From Propionibacteriaceae bacterium (lineage in GTDB: Bacteria > Actinomycetota > Actinomycetes > Propionibacteriales > Propionibacteriaceae): 9,535 nucleotides of DNA. Shown in pieces: positions 1 to 5,969 of the stretch (positions within the stretch are counted from its first letter, which is position 1; each line of letters begins with the position of its first letter). The position numbers and the translations under genes are program-made. Location of the stretch: the NCBI GenBank assembly GCA_030528545.1, contig JAUMYR010000004.1, positions 15,175 through 24,709 of the forward strand, written 5' to 3'. The notes beneath the pieces are model-generated. The model had not been told where the DNA came from, did not search any database, and saw nothing but the letters and a program-made list of their open reading frames with translations.

Positions 1-314
1 AGCAGCATCGCCTGGACCCGGGGGACGCCGAAGCGGGCGAGCACCTCGGGCAGCTCGTCGTAGACGGCCTGGACGAGAGTGATCCGCCCGGCGAAGGGCG
101 CGAGCCGCTCCCCGGCGACCTCCAGCGCGTCGGCGTCCCGGTCGATTCCGATCAGGCGGGCGCCCGGGCAGGCCTCAAGGATCGCCGCGGCGTGTCCGCC
201 CAGGCCGAGCGTCCCATCGACATAGACCGAGCCCTCGGCTTCCAGGGCCGGTGAGAGCAACTCGACGATGCGGCCGGTCAGCACTGGGTCATGACGGTCG
301 GTGAACCCCGTCAT
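1..314 (-). CDS. rsmH: 16S rRNA (cytosine(1402)-N(4))-methyltransferase RsmH, N-terminal part (gene cut by window edge)
   Basis: RsmH (MraW) uses S-adenosylmethionine to methylate N4 of C1402 in the ribosomal P site of 16S rRNA. It is the usual second gene of the dcw cluster. The visible 104 codons begin [12 protein letters not shown]. They hold the SAM-binding motif I as [10 protein letters not shown] (residues 33-42), followed by the strand-end acidic motif GIDRDADAL (56-64), both typical of the family. Full-length proteins are about 310-340 residues, so roughly two thirds lie beyond position 1. The ATG at 314-312 is chosen because a purine-rich Shine-Dalgarno (GAGGGGG, 328-322) sits 7 bases upstream and because the family start DPVL lies close to it. 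The gene follows mraZ on the same strand after a 118-base spacer, so co-transcription from the mraZ promoter is likely. A large hairpin in that spacer could modulate this. Identification is firm from motifs and synteny. Confidence 0.95.
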   Translation of the reverse strand, partial: MTGFTDRHDPVLTGRIVELLSPALEAEGSVYVDGTLGLGGHAAAILEACPGARLIGIDRDADALEVAGERLAPFAGRITLVQAVYDELPEVLARFGVPRVQAML

Positions 315-350
315 GGAATCACCCCCTCGGTCCGCGCACGCGGCGAGGTC

Positions 351-410
351 TCGGTTCGGACCGGCCGCCTGGCACCAGGGAAGTTGCGCCAGGAAACCGG
401 TCCGAACCGA
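351..410 (-). repeat. Long inverted repeat / mRNA hairpin in the mraZ-rsmH spacer
   Basis: The outer arms are a perfect 14-base inverted repeat (TCGGTTCGGACCGG at 351-364 against CCGGTCCGAACCGA at 397-410). Inside them, after 3-base bulges on each side (365-367, 394-396), lies a second pair of 8-base arms (CCTGGCAC at 368-375, GCGCCAGG at 386-393, with one G-U type pair in RNA) around a 10-base loop. In the mraZ-rsmH transcript this gives a stem of about 22 pairs with one internal loop. No U-tract follows it, so it is not a classical terminator. It could be an attenuator, a transcript-stabilising or RNase III-cleaved structure, or a DNA site for a dimeric protein. The structure is read directly; the role is inferred. 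Confidence 0.75.
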
Positions 411-432
411 AGCCACGCCGCGCCCACAGAGA

Positions 433-891
433 TCATCCGAACACCTCGTGGGAGGCGAAAAAGTCGCTCGGGAACATCTCGTCGTTCATCTCGGCGTAGG
501 ACTCCTGGGCGGCCAGGCAGTACTGCTCCCACTGTTCGAGGTTCCACACCTCGAGCAGGTGTCCGCCGCCGTTGACCACCAGTTCCCGGTCGAGCCGGGC
601 ATAGTCGCGCAAGTGCTGCGGCAGCACGATGCGTCCCTGTTTGTCGGGAGTCTGCTCGTGGGCATTGGCCCGGAACATGCGAGCGAAGTGCCGGTTCCGC
701 GCCACGGTGAGCGGCAACGCGCTGACGGCCTTGTTCATCTGGTCGAACGCCGCCCGCGGATAGATCGCGATGGTGCGCTCGAAACCGAGGGTCGCCACAC
801 ACCCACCGGCCATGGCGTCGCGGAACTTCGCGGGCAGGAACAGGCGGCCCTTGTCGTCGAGCTTCGGGGTGAACGTGCCGAAAAAATCCAT
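433..891 (-). CDS. mraZ: Transcriptional regulator MraZ
   Basis: MraZ is the SpoVT/AbrB-fold DNA-binding protein that opens the dcw cluster and autoregulates it by binding tandem repeats in its own promoter. The product is 152 residues, a normal length. It contains both copies of the family motif DxxxR: DDKGR (12-16) within a first repeat ending LPAKFR, and DKQGR (83-87) within a second ending LPQHLR. These are the two swapped-hairpin AbrB-like halves that build the ring-shaped oligomer. The ATG at 891-889 is chosen over in-frame upstream starts because AAGGGAGG (907-900) lies 8 bases before it, and because the family N-terminus is M(D/F)FFGTF. Longer versions would begin inside the operator. 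The gene reads towards rsmH and is divergent from the moxR gene. Its regulation is probably by its own product at the operator immediately upstream. Confidence 0.96.
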   Translation of the reverse strand: MDFFGTFTPKLDDKGRLFLPAKFRDAMAGGCVATLGFERTIAIYPRAAFDQMNKAVSALPLTVARNRHFARMFRANAHEQTPDKQGRIVLPQHLRDYARLDRELVVNGGGHLLEVWNLEQWEQYCLAAQESYAEMNDEMFPSDFFASHEVFG

Positions 892-899
892 GGCCTGTT

Positions 900-907
900 C
901 CTCCCTT
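900..907 (-). promoter_or_regulatory. Shine-Dalgarno of mraZ
   Basis: AAGGGAGG on the minus strand lies 8 bases before the ATG at 891. It decides the start among several in-frame candidates. It sits in phase directly after the last MraZ box, as a degenerate seventh repeat beginning AGG instead of TGG. Bound MraZ would therefore cover the DNA right up to the start of translation. Confidence 0.85.
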
Positions 908-966
908 CTGCTCCCAGACAGTCCCATTCTGCTCCATTCTGCACCACCATACTCCAGTTTCCCCCA
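907..966 (-). promoter_or_regulatory. MraZ operator: six TGG boxes at exact 10-bp period
   Basis: Read on the minus strand from 966 down to 907, six consecutive 10-base units each begin with TGG: TGGGGGAAAC, TGGAGTATGG, TGGTGCAGAA, TGGAGCAGAA, TGGGACTGTC and TGGGAGCAGA. The TGG triplets start at 966, 956, 946, 936, 926 and 916 with no slippage. This matches the known E. coli MraZ site, described as three TGGGN repeats separated by 5 bases, i.e. the same 10-bp helical period, but here with twice as many units. The array sits between the mraZ start and the divergent moxR promoter. MraZ autorepression is the established role; wider control is inference. Confidence 0.85.
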
Positions 967-994
967 CTCACGCTGACCATTAATGCCGTGTCAA
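946..994 (-). promoter_or_regulatory. Candidate mraZ promoter region (elements uncertain)
   Basis: The minus strand shows a consensus -35 hexamer TTGACA at 994-989, but at 16-18 bases from it only poor -10 candidates occur (for example GTGAGT, 971-966). A better TANNNT -10 (TATGGT, 951-946) lies further down, inside the second and third MraZ boxes, with no good -35 at the right distance. Either arrangement places the operator on or just downstream of the promoter, as expected for autorepression. The exact start cannot be decided from sequence. Confidence 0.35.
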
Positions 995-1015
995 CGCCTC
1001 TTTGACCGAACCGGA

Positions 1016-1021
1016 TAGGCT
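1016..1021 (+). promoter_or_regulatory. -10 box of the moxR operon, predicted leaderless transcript
   Basis: TAGGCT fits the actinobacterial TANNNT -10 consensus. It is followed after 7 bases (1022-1028) by a GTG codon at 1029 that opens the MoxR frame, the spacing expected when the transcription start is the first base of the start codon. No recognisable -35 stands 17 bases upstream (AACGCC at 993-998), and no Shine-Dalgarno precedes either possible start. Leaderless mRNAs are common in actinobacteria. Confidence 0.5.
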
Positions 1022-1028
1022 GCCTGGC

Positions 1029-1988
1029 GTGACACAGACCCACTCCCTGGACGAGATCGTCTCGATAGCTCGCCGCATTGAGCGCGGTATCTCGAGCGTG
1101 ATCGAGGGCAAAGACGAACAGATCCGCACCGCGCTAGTGGTCCTGCTCGCTGGCGGCCACCTCCTCATCGAGGACGTCCCCGGGGTCGGCAAGACCATGC
1201 TCGCCAAGGCGCTGGGACGCGCGATCGCCGGTCGCGTCCGCAGGATCCAGTTCACCCCGGATCTGCTGCCGAGCGACGTCACTGGGGTGTCGGTGTTCAA
1301 CCAGGAGACCCGTCAGTTCGAGTTCAAGCCTGGTGGCATCTTCGCCAACATCGTCGTCGGCGACGAGATCAACCGCGCCTCCCCCAAGACCCAATCCGCA
1401 CTGCTGGAGGCCATGGCCGAACACCAGGTCTCGGTGGATGGCAACACCTACCGGCTGAAGTCACCGTTCATGGTGCTCGCCACCCAGAACCCCATCGAGA
1501 TGGAGGGCACCTTCCCCCTGCCCGAGGCCCAGCGCGACCGGTTCATGGCCCGCATTGAGATGGGCTACCCGGCCAAAGCCTCCGAGATCGCGATGCTCGA
1601 CCATCACGGCCAGCACGATCCCCTGGCCGACCTGTCCCCGGTCACCGATGCCGACACCGTCGCCGTGCTGATCCAGGCCGTGCGCCAGATCTATGTGGCC
1701 CCCTCCGTGCGCGACTACATCGTCTCGGTGGTGTCCCAGACCAGGCAGGCTCCCAGCCTGAGGCTCGGCGCATCTCCCCGGGCCAGCCTGCACCTCATGG
1801 CGGCCTCCCGCGCGCTGGCCGCGCTCAACGACCGTGACTACGTCATCCCCGACGACGTCGCGGAACTGGCGGTCCCGGTGCTCGCCCACCGGGTGCTTGC
1901 GAGCATGGACGCCCAGCTCGCCCGCCGCTCTCCGGAATCGCTCATCGCAGGGTTGACCCGCCAGGTTCCCGTACCCGATCGGGCCTGA
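1029..1988 (+). CDS. moxR: MoxR family AAA+ ATPase
   Basis: This is a cytoplasmic AAA+ ATPase of the MoxR group, a chaperone-like family usually encoded beside DUF58/VWA proteins and linked to maturation of envelope or metalloenzyme complexes. The 319 residues show an N-terminal helical segment, Walker A VPGVGKT (about 50-56), the MoxR signature around FTPDLLPSDVTG, Walker B VVGDEINRA (109-117), sensor 1 LATQNPIEMEGT (150-161), the arginine finger region EAQRDRF (166-172) and a C-terminal lid domain. The GTG start at 1029 is preferred because it follows a -10 box at leaderless spacing. A TTG at 1002 would add nine residues but has no ribosome binding site. The gene is first of a four-gene plus-strand unit, ends 4 bases before the DUF58 gene, and is divergent from mraZ across the MraZ operator. 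Its specific client is unknown. Confidence 0.93.
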   Translation: MTQTHSLDEIVSIARRIERGISSVIEGKDEQIRTALVVLLAGGHLLIEDVPGVGKTMLAKALGRAIAGRVRRIQFTPDLLPSDVTGVSVFNQETRQFEFKPGGIFANIVVGDEINRASPKTQSALLEAMAEHQVSVDGNTYRLKSPFMVLATQNPIEMEGTFPLPEAQRDRFMARIEMGYPAKASEIAMLDHHGQHDPLADLSPVTDADTVAVLIQAVRQIYVAPSVRDYIVSVVSQTRQAPSLRLGASPRASLHLMAASRALAALNDRDYVIPDDVAELAVPVLAHRVLASMDAQLARRSPESLIAGLTRQVPVPDRA

Positions 1989-1992
1989 AGCC

Positions 1993-3165
1993 GTGCGCTG
2001 GTGGTCTCACCTCACCGGCCGCGGCCGGGCACTACTCATCACGGGAGCGATCCTCTCCGGCGGGGCGGCGGCTGCCGGCGAACGCCAGATCTTGTCGCTG
2101 ACCCTCATGCTGACCATGTTCCCGCTCGCCGCTCTGCTGGTCGGCGCGATAGCCAAGCCCAGCATCTCCTGCGAACGGCGGCTGAGTTCGGCTAGGACCT
2201 CCCCAGGCCAGGACATCGATGTGGTGCTCGGCCTGGAACAGCGCCGCGCTCTGGTCCCGATGCTCACCGAGTTCGAAGAGGTGCTGTCCCCTGAGCTTGG
2301 CCCGCGACCGGGATTCGCGGCCACCCGGCTGACCGGTCCCTGGCGCCGCCGGGTCAGCTACCGGATCCCGGCCCGCAGCCGCGGGATCTTCACCGTGGGA
2401 CCGCTCCGGTTCCGCACCGGGGACGCACTGGGTCTCACCAGGCGTGAACATTCGTGCCAAGGCCAGGCCGAACTCGCCGTGTTGCCCCATGTCGTCGAAT
2501 TACCCTCCCTGCGGCTCGGTTCCAGCGGTATCACCGCCGGCGAGCAGCGCCCTCACCACCTCGCCGTGAGCGGCCACGAGGACGTCTTGGTGCGTGAGCA
2601 CAACGTCGGCGATGGGATGCGCCGCGTCCACTGGCGTTCCAGCGCCAAACACGGCACCCTCATGGTGCGGCGGGAGGATTCCTCCTTCGACGAATCAGCG
2701 ACGATTCTCCTGGATTCCAGGGCGCAGGCCTATGCCACCCCGGAACGTTTCGAATGGGCGGTCTCGGCGGCCGCCTCGGCCGCGCTGCGGCTCGTCGACC
2801 AGGGCTTCCGCGTCACGATCATCGACTCCTGTGGCCCGATCGCCGTCCCGGTCCACGACAACCCCACCGCCAGCAAGGAAGACATCCTGCTAGCGCTGAC
2901 CCGGACCCAGCTCTCAGCCACGGCCGGGCTCCGGTTCACCGGCCCAGCCTCCGCGACGGCCCGGATCGCGATACTCGGACGGATCGCTCCCGGCGACGCG
3001 GCACGGCTGATCGCCGCGGACCGGCACGTCCCCAGGTGGGCTCTGCTGGTGGATGGCTCGGCCGCGTCCGCCGAGGTCTTCCGCTCCCTGGGCTGGCGCG
3101 CGCTGACGGTGCCGCCAGCCATGGCGGTGGACACCGCCTGGCGCAGGCTCGGAGGCCTGAGATGA
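1993..3165 (+). CDS. DUF58 domain-containing membrane protein
   Basis: DUF58 proteins are the usual partners of MoxR ATPases; the domain is related to the von Willebrand A fold. The 390 residues start RWWSHLTGRGRALL, a typical family start, followed by two hydrophobic segments (about 12-28 and 33-54) that probably form a membrane hairpin. A beta-rich region comes next. The DUF58 core signature VREHNVGDGMRRVHWRSS (200-217), continued by AKHGTLMVR (218-226), corresponds to the family pattern of Y/H-x-x-GD-x-x-R-x-I/V-H-W-R-x-S/T-A. It then runs into SATILLDSRA, the first VWA-like strand (236-244). The GTG start lies 4 bases after the moxR stop with no clear Shine-Dalgarno, so translation is probably coupled. 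The last codon overlaps the transglutaminase start (ATGA). Its role is inferred from neighbours: a membrane-anchored client or adaptor of the MoxR ATPase. Confidence 0.93.
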   Translation: MRWWSHLTGRGRALLITGAILSGGAAAAGERQILSLTLMLTMFPLAALLVGAIAKPSISCERRLSSARTSPGQDIDVVLGLEQRRALVPMLTEFEEVLSPELGPRPGFAATRLTGPWRRRVSYRIPARSRGIFTVGPLRFRTGDALGLTRREHSCQGQAELAVLPHVVELPSLRLGSSGITAGEQRPHHLAVSGHEDVLVREHNVGDGMRRVHWRSSAKHGTLMVRREDSSFDESATILLDSRAQAYATPERFEWAVSAAASAALRLVDQGFRVTIIDSCGPIAVPVHDNPTASKEDILLALTRTQLSATAGLRFTGPASATARIAILGRIAPGDAARLIAADRHVPRWALLVDGSAASAEVFRSLGWRALTVPPAMAVDTAWRRLGGLR

Positions 3166-5405
3166 ACCAGATCAAGGTGGTGCTCGCGGTCGCCGCGGCG
3201 AGCCTGTCCCCCGTCGCGACTCTTGGCCTGCTCACCTCCGATCCGGCCTGGTGGCTCGATTCCTGTGTCCTCCTCGGCGTCCTGGCCGCGACCTCTATCG
3301 GGATCCGGCTGGTCCGCGGCGGCGATTCCCTGGCGCGGATCGGCCAGCTGGTGGTACTCCTCATGTGGCTCGGGGCGCTGTCCCTGCGGTGGCAGCCCGA
3401 AGGTGCGCTGAGCCAGGGCTTCTTCGGACGCATCGAGGCGCTGGTGAGCGAGGGATCTCGCCACATCCAGATGAGTCAGGCCCCCATGCCGGCCTCTCCG
3501 GCGGCCCTGTGGCTGTTGCTAGCCTTCATCGGCTGGCTCTACATCATCACCGAGTTGCTAGTCACGACGCTGGAACAGCCGGGGTGGAGCATCGGGGTCT
3601 TGAGCGTCCCCTTCCTGGTGACGCTGCTGGGCCCCGATCTCAGCCCCCCGTGGTGGAGCGTGGCGAGCCTGGCGGCAGGCTATGCGCTGATCCTCTACGC
3701 CAGCACCGCGGCGCGGCCCAGCCCCGCCCGTGGCCTCACCGGCGACGAGGAGAGACGCCCTCGCGGAAGCGGCCGGTTCTCTTCGGCCATCCTGGTGACC
3801 GCCTTGGCCCTGGTATCCGCGCTGGCTCTGGGACCGGTGATCCCGGTCACCCGATGGGCCTCCCTGCCTCGTTTCACCGGACCCCAGGCCATCGAGCTCG
3901 GCGACCCGTCGATCGATCTGTCGGCCAACCTGAATCGCAGGGGTAACCCTGTGCTGCTCACCTATAGCACCGACTCCGGTATCGGCGTGAGACTGCGGCT
4001 GATCGCGCTCCCGGTCCTGGACGCCAATGGTGCCCGGCTCGATACCATCCAGATCCGCTCGGGGAGGCTGAGCGCCCCACCCGGGCACCCCGGGAACGCG
4101 ACGCTGCGGACCAGAGTGCAGGTGCAAGACTTCGGCTCGGAATATCTTCCCGCTCCCTATGCCCCGATCAGCCATGACGCCTCCGGGGAGTGGGGCTGGG
4201 ACGCCACCAGCCACGCCATCCTGGCCACCGGAGCCGGACGCAGGTCGGCCACCTCCGGACTGAGTTACGAGGTCTCCTCGCTGCTGAGCGAACCGAGCCC
4301 CACGGACATCGCCCAAGCCCGCGCCGGATATCCCGCTTCTTCCGAGCGCACCGCGGAAATCCCCACCGACCTTCCCGAGAGTATCCGTCAGCTCGCCCAG
4401 CAGATCACGGCGGAGGCCGAGACCGCCGGAGAGAAGGCCGTCGCGATCCAGCGTTTCCTGCGCGACCCGGACCAGTTCCGCTACGACACCACGGCCCCGG
4501 GCGGGGCGGGCTACGGTGTGCTGGAACGTTTCCTGTTCGAGGATCGCTCCGGCTACTGCATCCACTTCGCCACGGCCATGACCGCGATGTCTCGCGTCGT
4601 GGGGATCCCGGCGCGGGTCGCGGTGGGTTTCCTGCCGGGCACCCAGCGCGACGACGGTTCCTGGGCGGTCAGCGCCCACGACATGCACGCCTGGCCAGAG
4701 CTGTACCTCGACGGGCTCGGCTGGGTCGCGTTCGAACCGACCGCAGCGGTCAGCCGCCAGCCCGGACCGGGCGAACCGACACCGCTCCCGCCACCGGCTC
4801 CGGCCCCCGATTCCCCGAGCCCGGTCCCTCCCACTCCGACGCCGGGCGGTGCTTCGAGCACCCAGCCCAGCCCCCCACCCGGAACGAGCCCGGCCACGGC
4901 GGCGCCGGTCCCGGTGGCCGGACCCGATGGCGGGCTGAATCTGGGCTGGCTCGGGCTGGCGGTGGCACTCGTCGCGGTGCTGCTCACACCGGCCGGGCTC
5001 CGCGCCCTGCTACGACACCAGCGCCTCCGGGGGGCGGCCGCGGGCGATGCCGAGGCCGCCTGGCGGGAGGTTCGCGCGACCTGCATCGATACCGGCCTCG
5101 GCTGGCCAGGAGGGTCCCCACGCCAGTGCGGCGCGCTCCTGGCCTCCAGGGCACCCGAGGCCTCGCGGGAGGCGGCCAGGCTCGCGCTGCTGGTCGAGCG
5201 TTCCCGCTACGCGCGCACACCCGGCTGCGACCCCTCAGCCGCGGAACTGGCTGGGCGGCTGAACTCGGCCCTTCTCGCGGCCACCCCGAGATGGCGCCGG
5301 ATCGTCGCGATCTTGCTGCCACGTTCGCTGTGGCAGTCCAGGCGGACTACACTTGAAGTACGGTCACCAGACACGAGCCAAGGAGGCACAGATGGCCCTC
5401 TCTGA
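3162..5405 (+). CDS. TgpA-like membrane transglutaminase (transglutaminase core plus DUF4129-like tail)
   Basis: This 747-residue polytopic protein has six or seven hydrophobic segments in residues 6-228 (clear ones near 6-24, 32-50, 59-76, 114-135, 163-181 and 207-228). An outer-face region follows with a transglutaminase-like core: Cys466 in RSGYCIHFATAM, His509 in HDMHAWPE, and GWVAFEPT (520-527). The third triad position is Glu525, where the Pseudomonas aeruginosa TgpA family member has Asp. Residues 533-585 form a Pro/Ser/Thr-rich linker, then comes one membrane segment (about 593-610) and a cytoplasmic DUF4129-like domain (about 628-705). The ATG is fixed by a GGAGG Shine-Dalgarno (3151-3155) and the ATGA overlap with the DUF58 gene. 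The same frame stays open upstream but only as a shadow of that gene. The 3' end overlaps the DUF3040 gene by 14 bases. Family members are envelope proteins of unknown substrate, here in the standard MoxR-DUF58-transglutaminase set. Confidence 0.93.
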   Translation: MNQIKVVLAVAAASLSPVATLGLLTSDPAWWLDSCVLLGVLAATSIGIRLVRGGDSLARIGQLVVLLMWLGALSLRWQPEGALSQGFFGRIEALVSEGSRHIQMSQAPMPASPAALWLLLAFIGWLYIITELLVTTLEQPGWSIGVLSVPFLVTLLGPDLSPPWWSVASLAAGYALILYASTAARPSPARGLTGDEERRPRGSGRFSSAILVTALALVSALALGPVIPVTRWASLPRFTGPQAIELGDPSIDLSANLNRRGNPVLLTYSTDSGIGVRLRLIALPVLDANGARLDTIQIRSGRLSAPPGHPGNATLRTRVQVQDFGSEYLPAPYAPISHDASGEWGWDATSHAILATGAGRRSATSGLSYEVSSLLSEPSPTDIAQARAGYPASSERTAEIPTDLPESIRQLAQQITAEAETAGEKAVAIQRFLRDPDQFRYDTTAPGGAGYGVLERFLFEDRSGYCIHFATAMTAMSRVVGIPARVAVGFLPGTQRDDGSWAVSAHDMHAWPELYLDGLGWVAFEPTAAVSRQPGPGEPTPLPPPAPAPDSPSPVPPTPTPGGASSTQPSPPPGTSPATAAPVPVAGPDGGLNLGWLGLAVALVAVLLTPAGLRALLRHQRLRGAAAGDAEAAWREVRATCIDTGLGWPGGSPRQCGALLASRAPEASREAARLALLVERSRYARTPGCDPSAAELAGRLNSALLAATPRWRRIVAILLPRSLWQSRRTTLEVRSPDTSQGGTDGPL
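5316..5336. repeat. Perfect 7-bp inverted repeat over the candidate DUF3040 promoter
   Basis: CTGCCAC (5316-5322) and GTGGCAG (5330-5336) are perfect reverse complements around a 7-base spacer, giving a 21-bp dyad of operator size. It covers the candidate -35 hexamer at 5324-5329. It lies in codons of the transglutaminase C-terminus, so it could also be chance. No regulator is recognisable from the sequence of the site. Confidence 0.4.
5324..5353 (+). promoter_or_regulatory. Candidate intragenic promoter for the DUF3040 gene
   Basis: TTCGCT (5324-5329) and TACACT (5348-5353) are separated by 18 bases. TACACT is a good TANNNT -10. A start near 5360 would give a leader of about 30 bases that includes the AGGAGG Shine-Dalgarno at 5381-5386. 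The element lies within the last codons of the transglutaminase gene. The -35 match is weak, so this is a candidate only. Confidence 0.4.
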
Positions 5406-5784
5406 GGACGAGAAGCGCCTACTCGCGCAGCTTGAAGCGTCGCTGGCCGCAGAGGACCCGCAACTCGCCGACGCCCTTCGTGGCACGGGCACCCGCTCCC
5501 TGCACCGGAAGCGCGCGGCCCTGGCGGGGCTGGGCTTCGTCCTCGGCGTCGTGGCGCTCGTCGCCGGGATGCAGGTGAGCCCCATCGTGAGCGTCATCGG
5601 CTTCGTCATCATGCTGGCTGCGGCCATCGTCGCGATCAGCTCCTGGCAACACGTCAACGACATCGACCCCGTCGAGAAGCCCTCCTCGCCCAAACAGTCC
5701 ACGCCGTCACAGGCCGATTCGGTGCAGCAGTTCATGGAGAAGATGGAAGAGCGCTGGCGCCGCCGCCAAGACGAGGGCCGCTGA
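5392..5784 (+). CDS. DUF3040 domain-containing small membrane protein
   Basis: This 130-residue protein has the typical DUF3040 layout. A charged N-terminal segment MALSEDEKRLLAQLEASL (1-18) continues through EDPQLADAL and a basic stretch (35-41). Two hydrophobic helices follow (about 43-60 and 64-82), and then a polar, lysine/glutamate-rich tail ending in a short charged helix (111-130, probably coiled or amphipathic). It should be an inner-membrane hairpin with both ends in the cytoplasm. DUF3040 is an actinobacterial family without known function. The start is the ATG at 5392, five bases after AGGAGG (5381-5386); a longer in-frame start at 5353 has no such site and overlaps the transglutaminase gene more. 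It closes the moxR-DUF58-transglutaminase unit and may also be made from an internal promoter. Association with envelope processes is inferred only from context. Confidence 0.9.
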   Translation: MALSEDEKRLLAQLEASLAAEDPQLADALRGTGTRSLHRKRAALAGLGFVLGVVALVAGMQVSPIVSVIGFVIMLAAAIVAISSWQHVNDIDPVEKPSSPKQSTPSQADSVQQFMEKMEERWRRRQDEGR

Positions 5785-5844
5785 AGGGCACTGCTTCGGC
5801 CTAGCCTGCTGCACGGTTTCGGCATCGGGCCCAGCCGCCCTGAC

Positions 5845-5874
5845 ATGGTCCCATCCCAGCCGGGATGGGACCAT
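5845..5874. terminator. Probable bidirectional terminator between convergent operons
   Basis: ATGGTCCCATCCC (5845-5857) pairs perfectly with GGGATGGGACCAT (5862-5874) around the loop AGCC, giving a 13-bp GC-rich stem. It stands in the 185-base gap between the end of the DUF3040 gene and the end of cobD, where both transcripts converge. Neither side has a clear T-run, which is common for terminators in high-GC actinobacteria. Apart from this and a small palindrome the gap (5785-5969) holds nothing I can recognise. Confidence 0.8.
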
Positions 5875-5940
5875 CTGGCGGGAAAGCACGCCCGGTCTTG
5901 CCGCACCGCGGCCTCGGCTCGGATGGCAGGCCGGAACGAC

Positions 5941-5952
5941 CCGGCTAGCCGG
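5941..5952. repeat. 12-bp perfect palindrome downstream of cobD
   Basis: CCGGCTAGCCGG reads identically on both strands and lies 18 bases beyond the cobD stop codon. As RNA it would make only a small stem, so it could be a minor part of the termination region or a DNA-binding site. At this GC content it may well be chance. Confidence 0.3.
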
Positions 5953-5969
5953 AAACCTGAATCGCCGGT

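Noticed and set aside
311..967. A 218-codon minus-strand frame overlapping mraZ and the spacer hairpin.
   Set aside because: It is an out-of-frame shadow of mraZ; its composition is Arg/Gly/Pro-rich and its start lies at the operator.
974..993. TGAC/GTCA arms around the AT-rich palindrome CATTAATG (978-985) upstream of mraZ and moxR.
   Set aside because: The outer arms and the inner palindrome do not share a centre, so a single dyadic operator is not supported. It may only be an AT-rich promoter patch.
301..1005. A 234-codon open frame on the plus strand opposite mraZ.
   Set aside because: It is the mirror of mraZ in high-GC sequence, has no Shine-Dalgarno, and its product lacks any family signature, while mraZ is certain.
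2754..3161. N-terminal extension of the transglutaminase frame by 136 codons.
   Set aside because: It overlaps the end of the DUF58 gene and is low-complexity; the ATG at 3162 with GGAGG and the ATGA overlap is the proper start.
3558..4688. A 376-codon minus-strand frame opposite the transglutaminase gene, and similar long frames opposite cobD, cobT and cobA.
   Set aside because: Such frames are routine shadows of third-position GC bias; none shows a known motif or translation signal.
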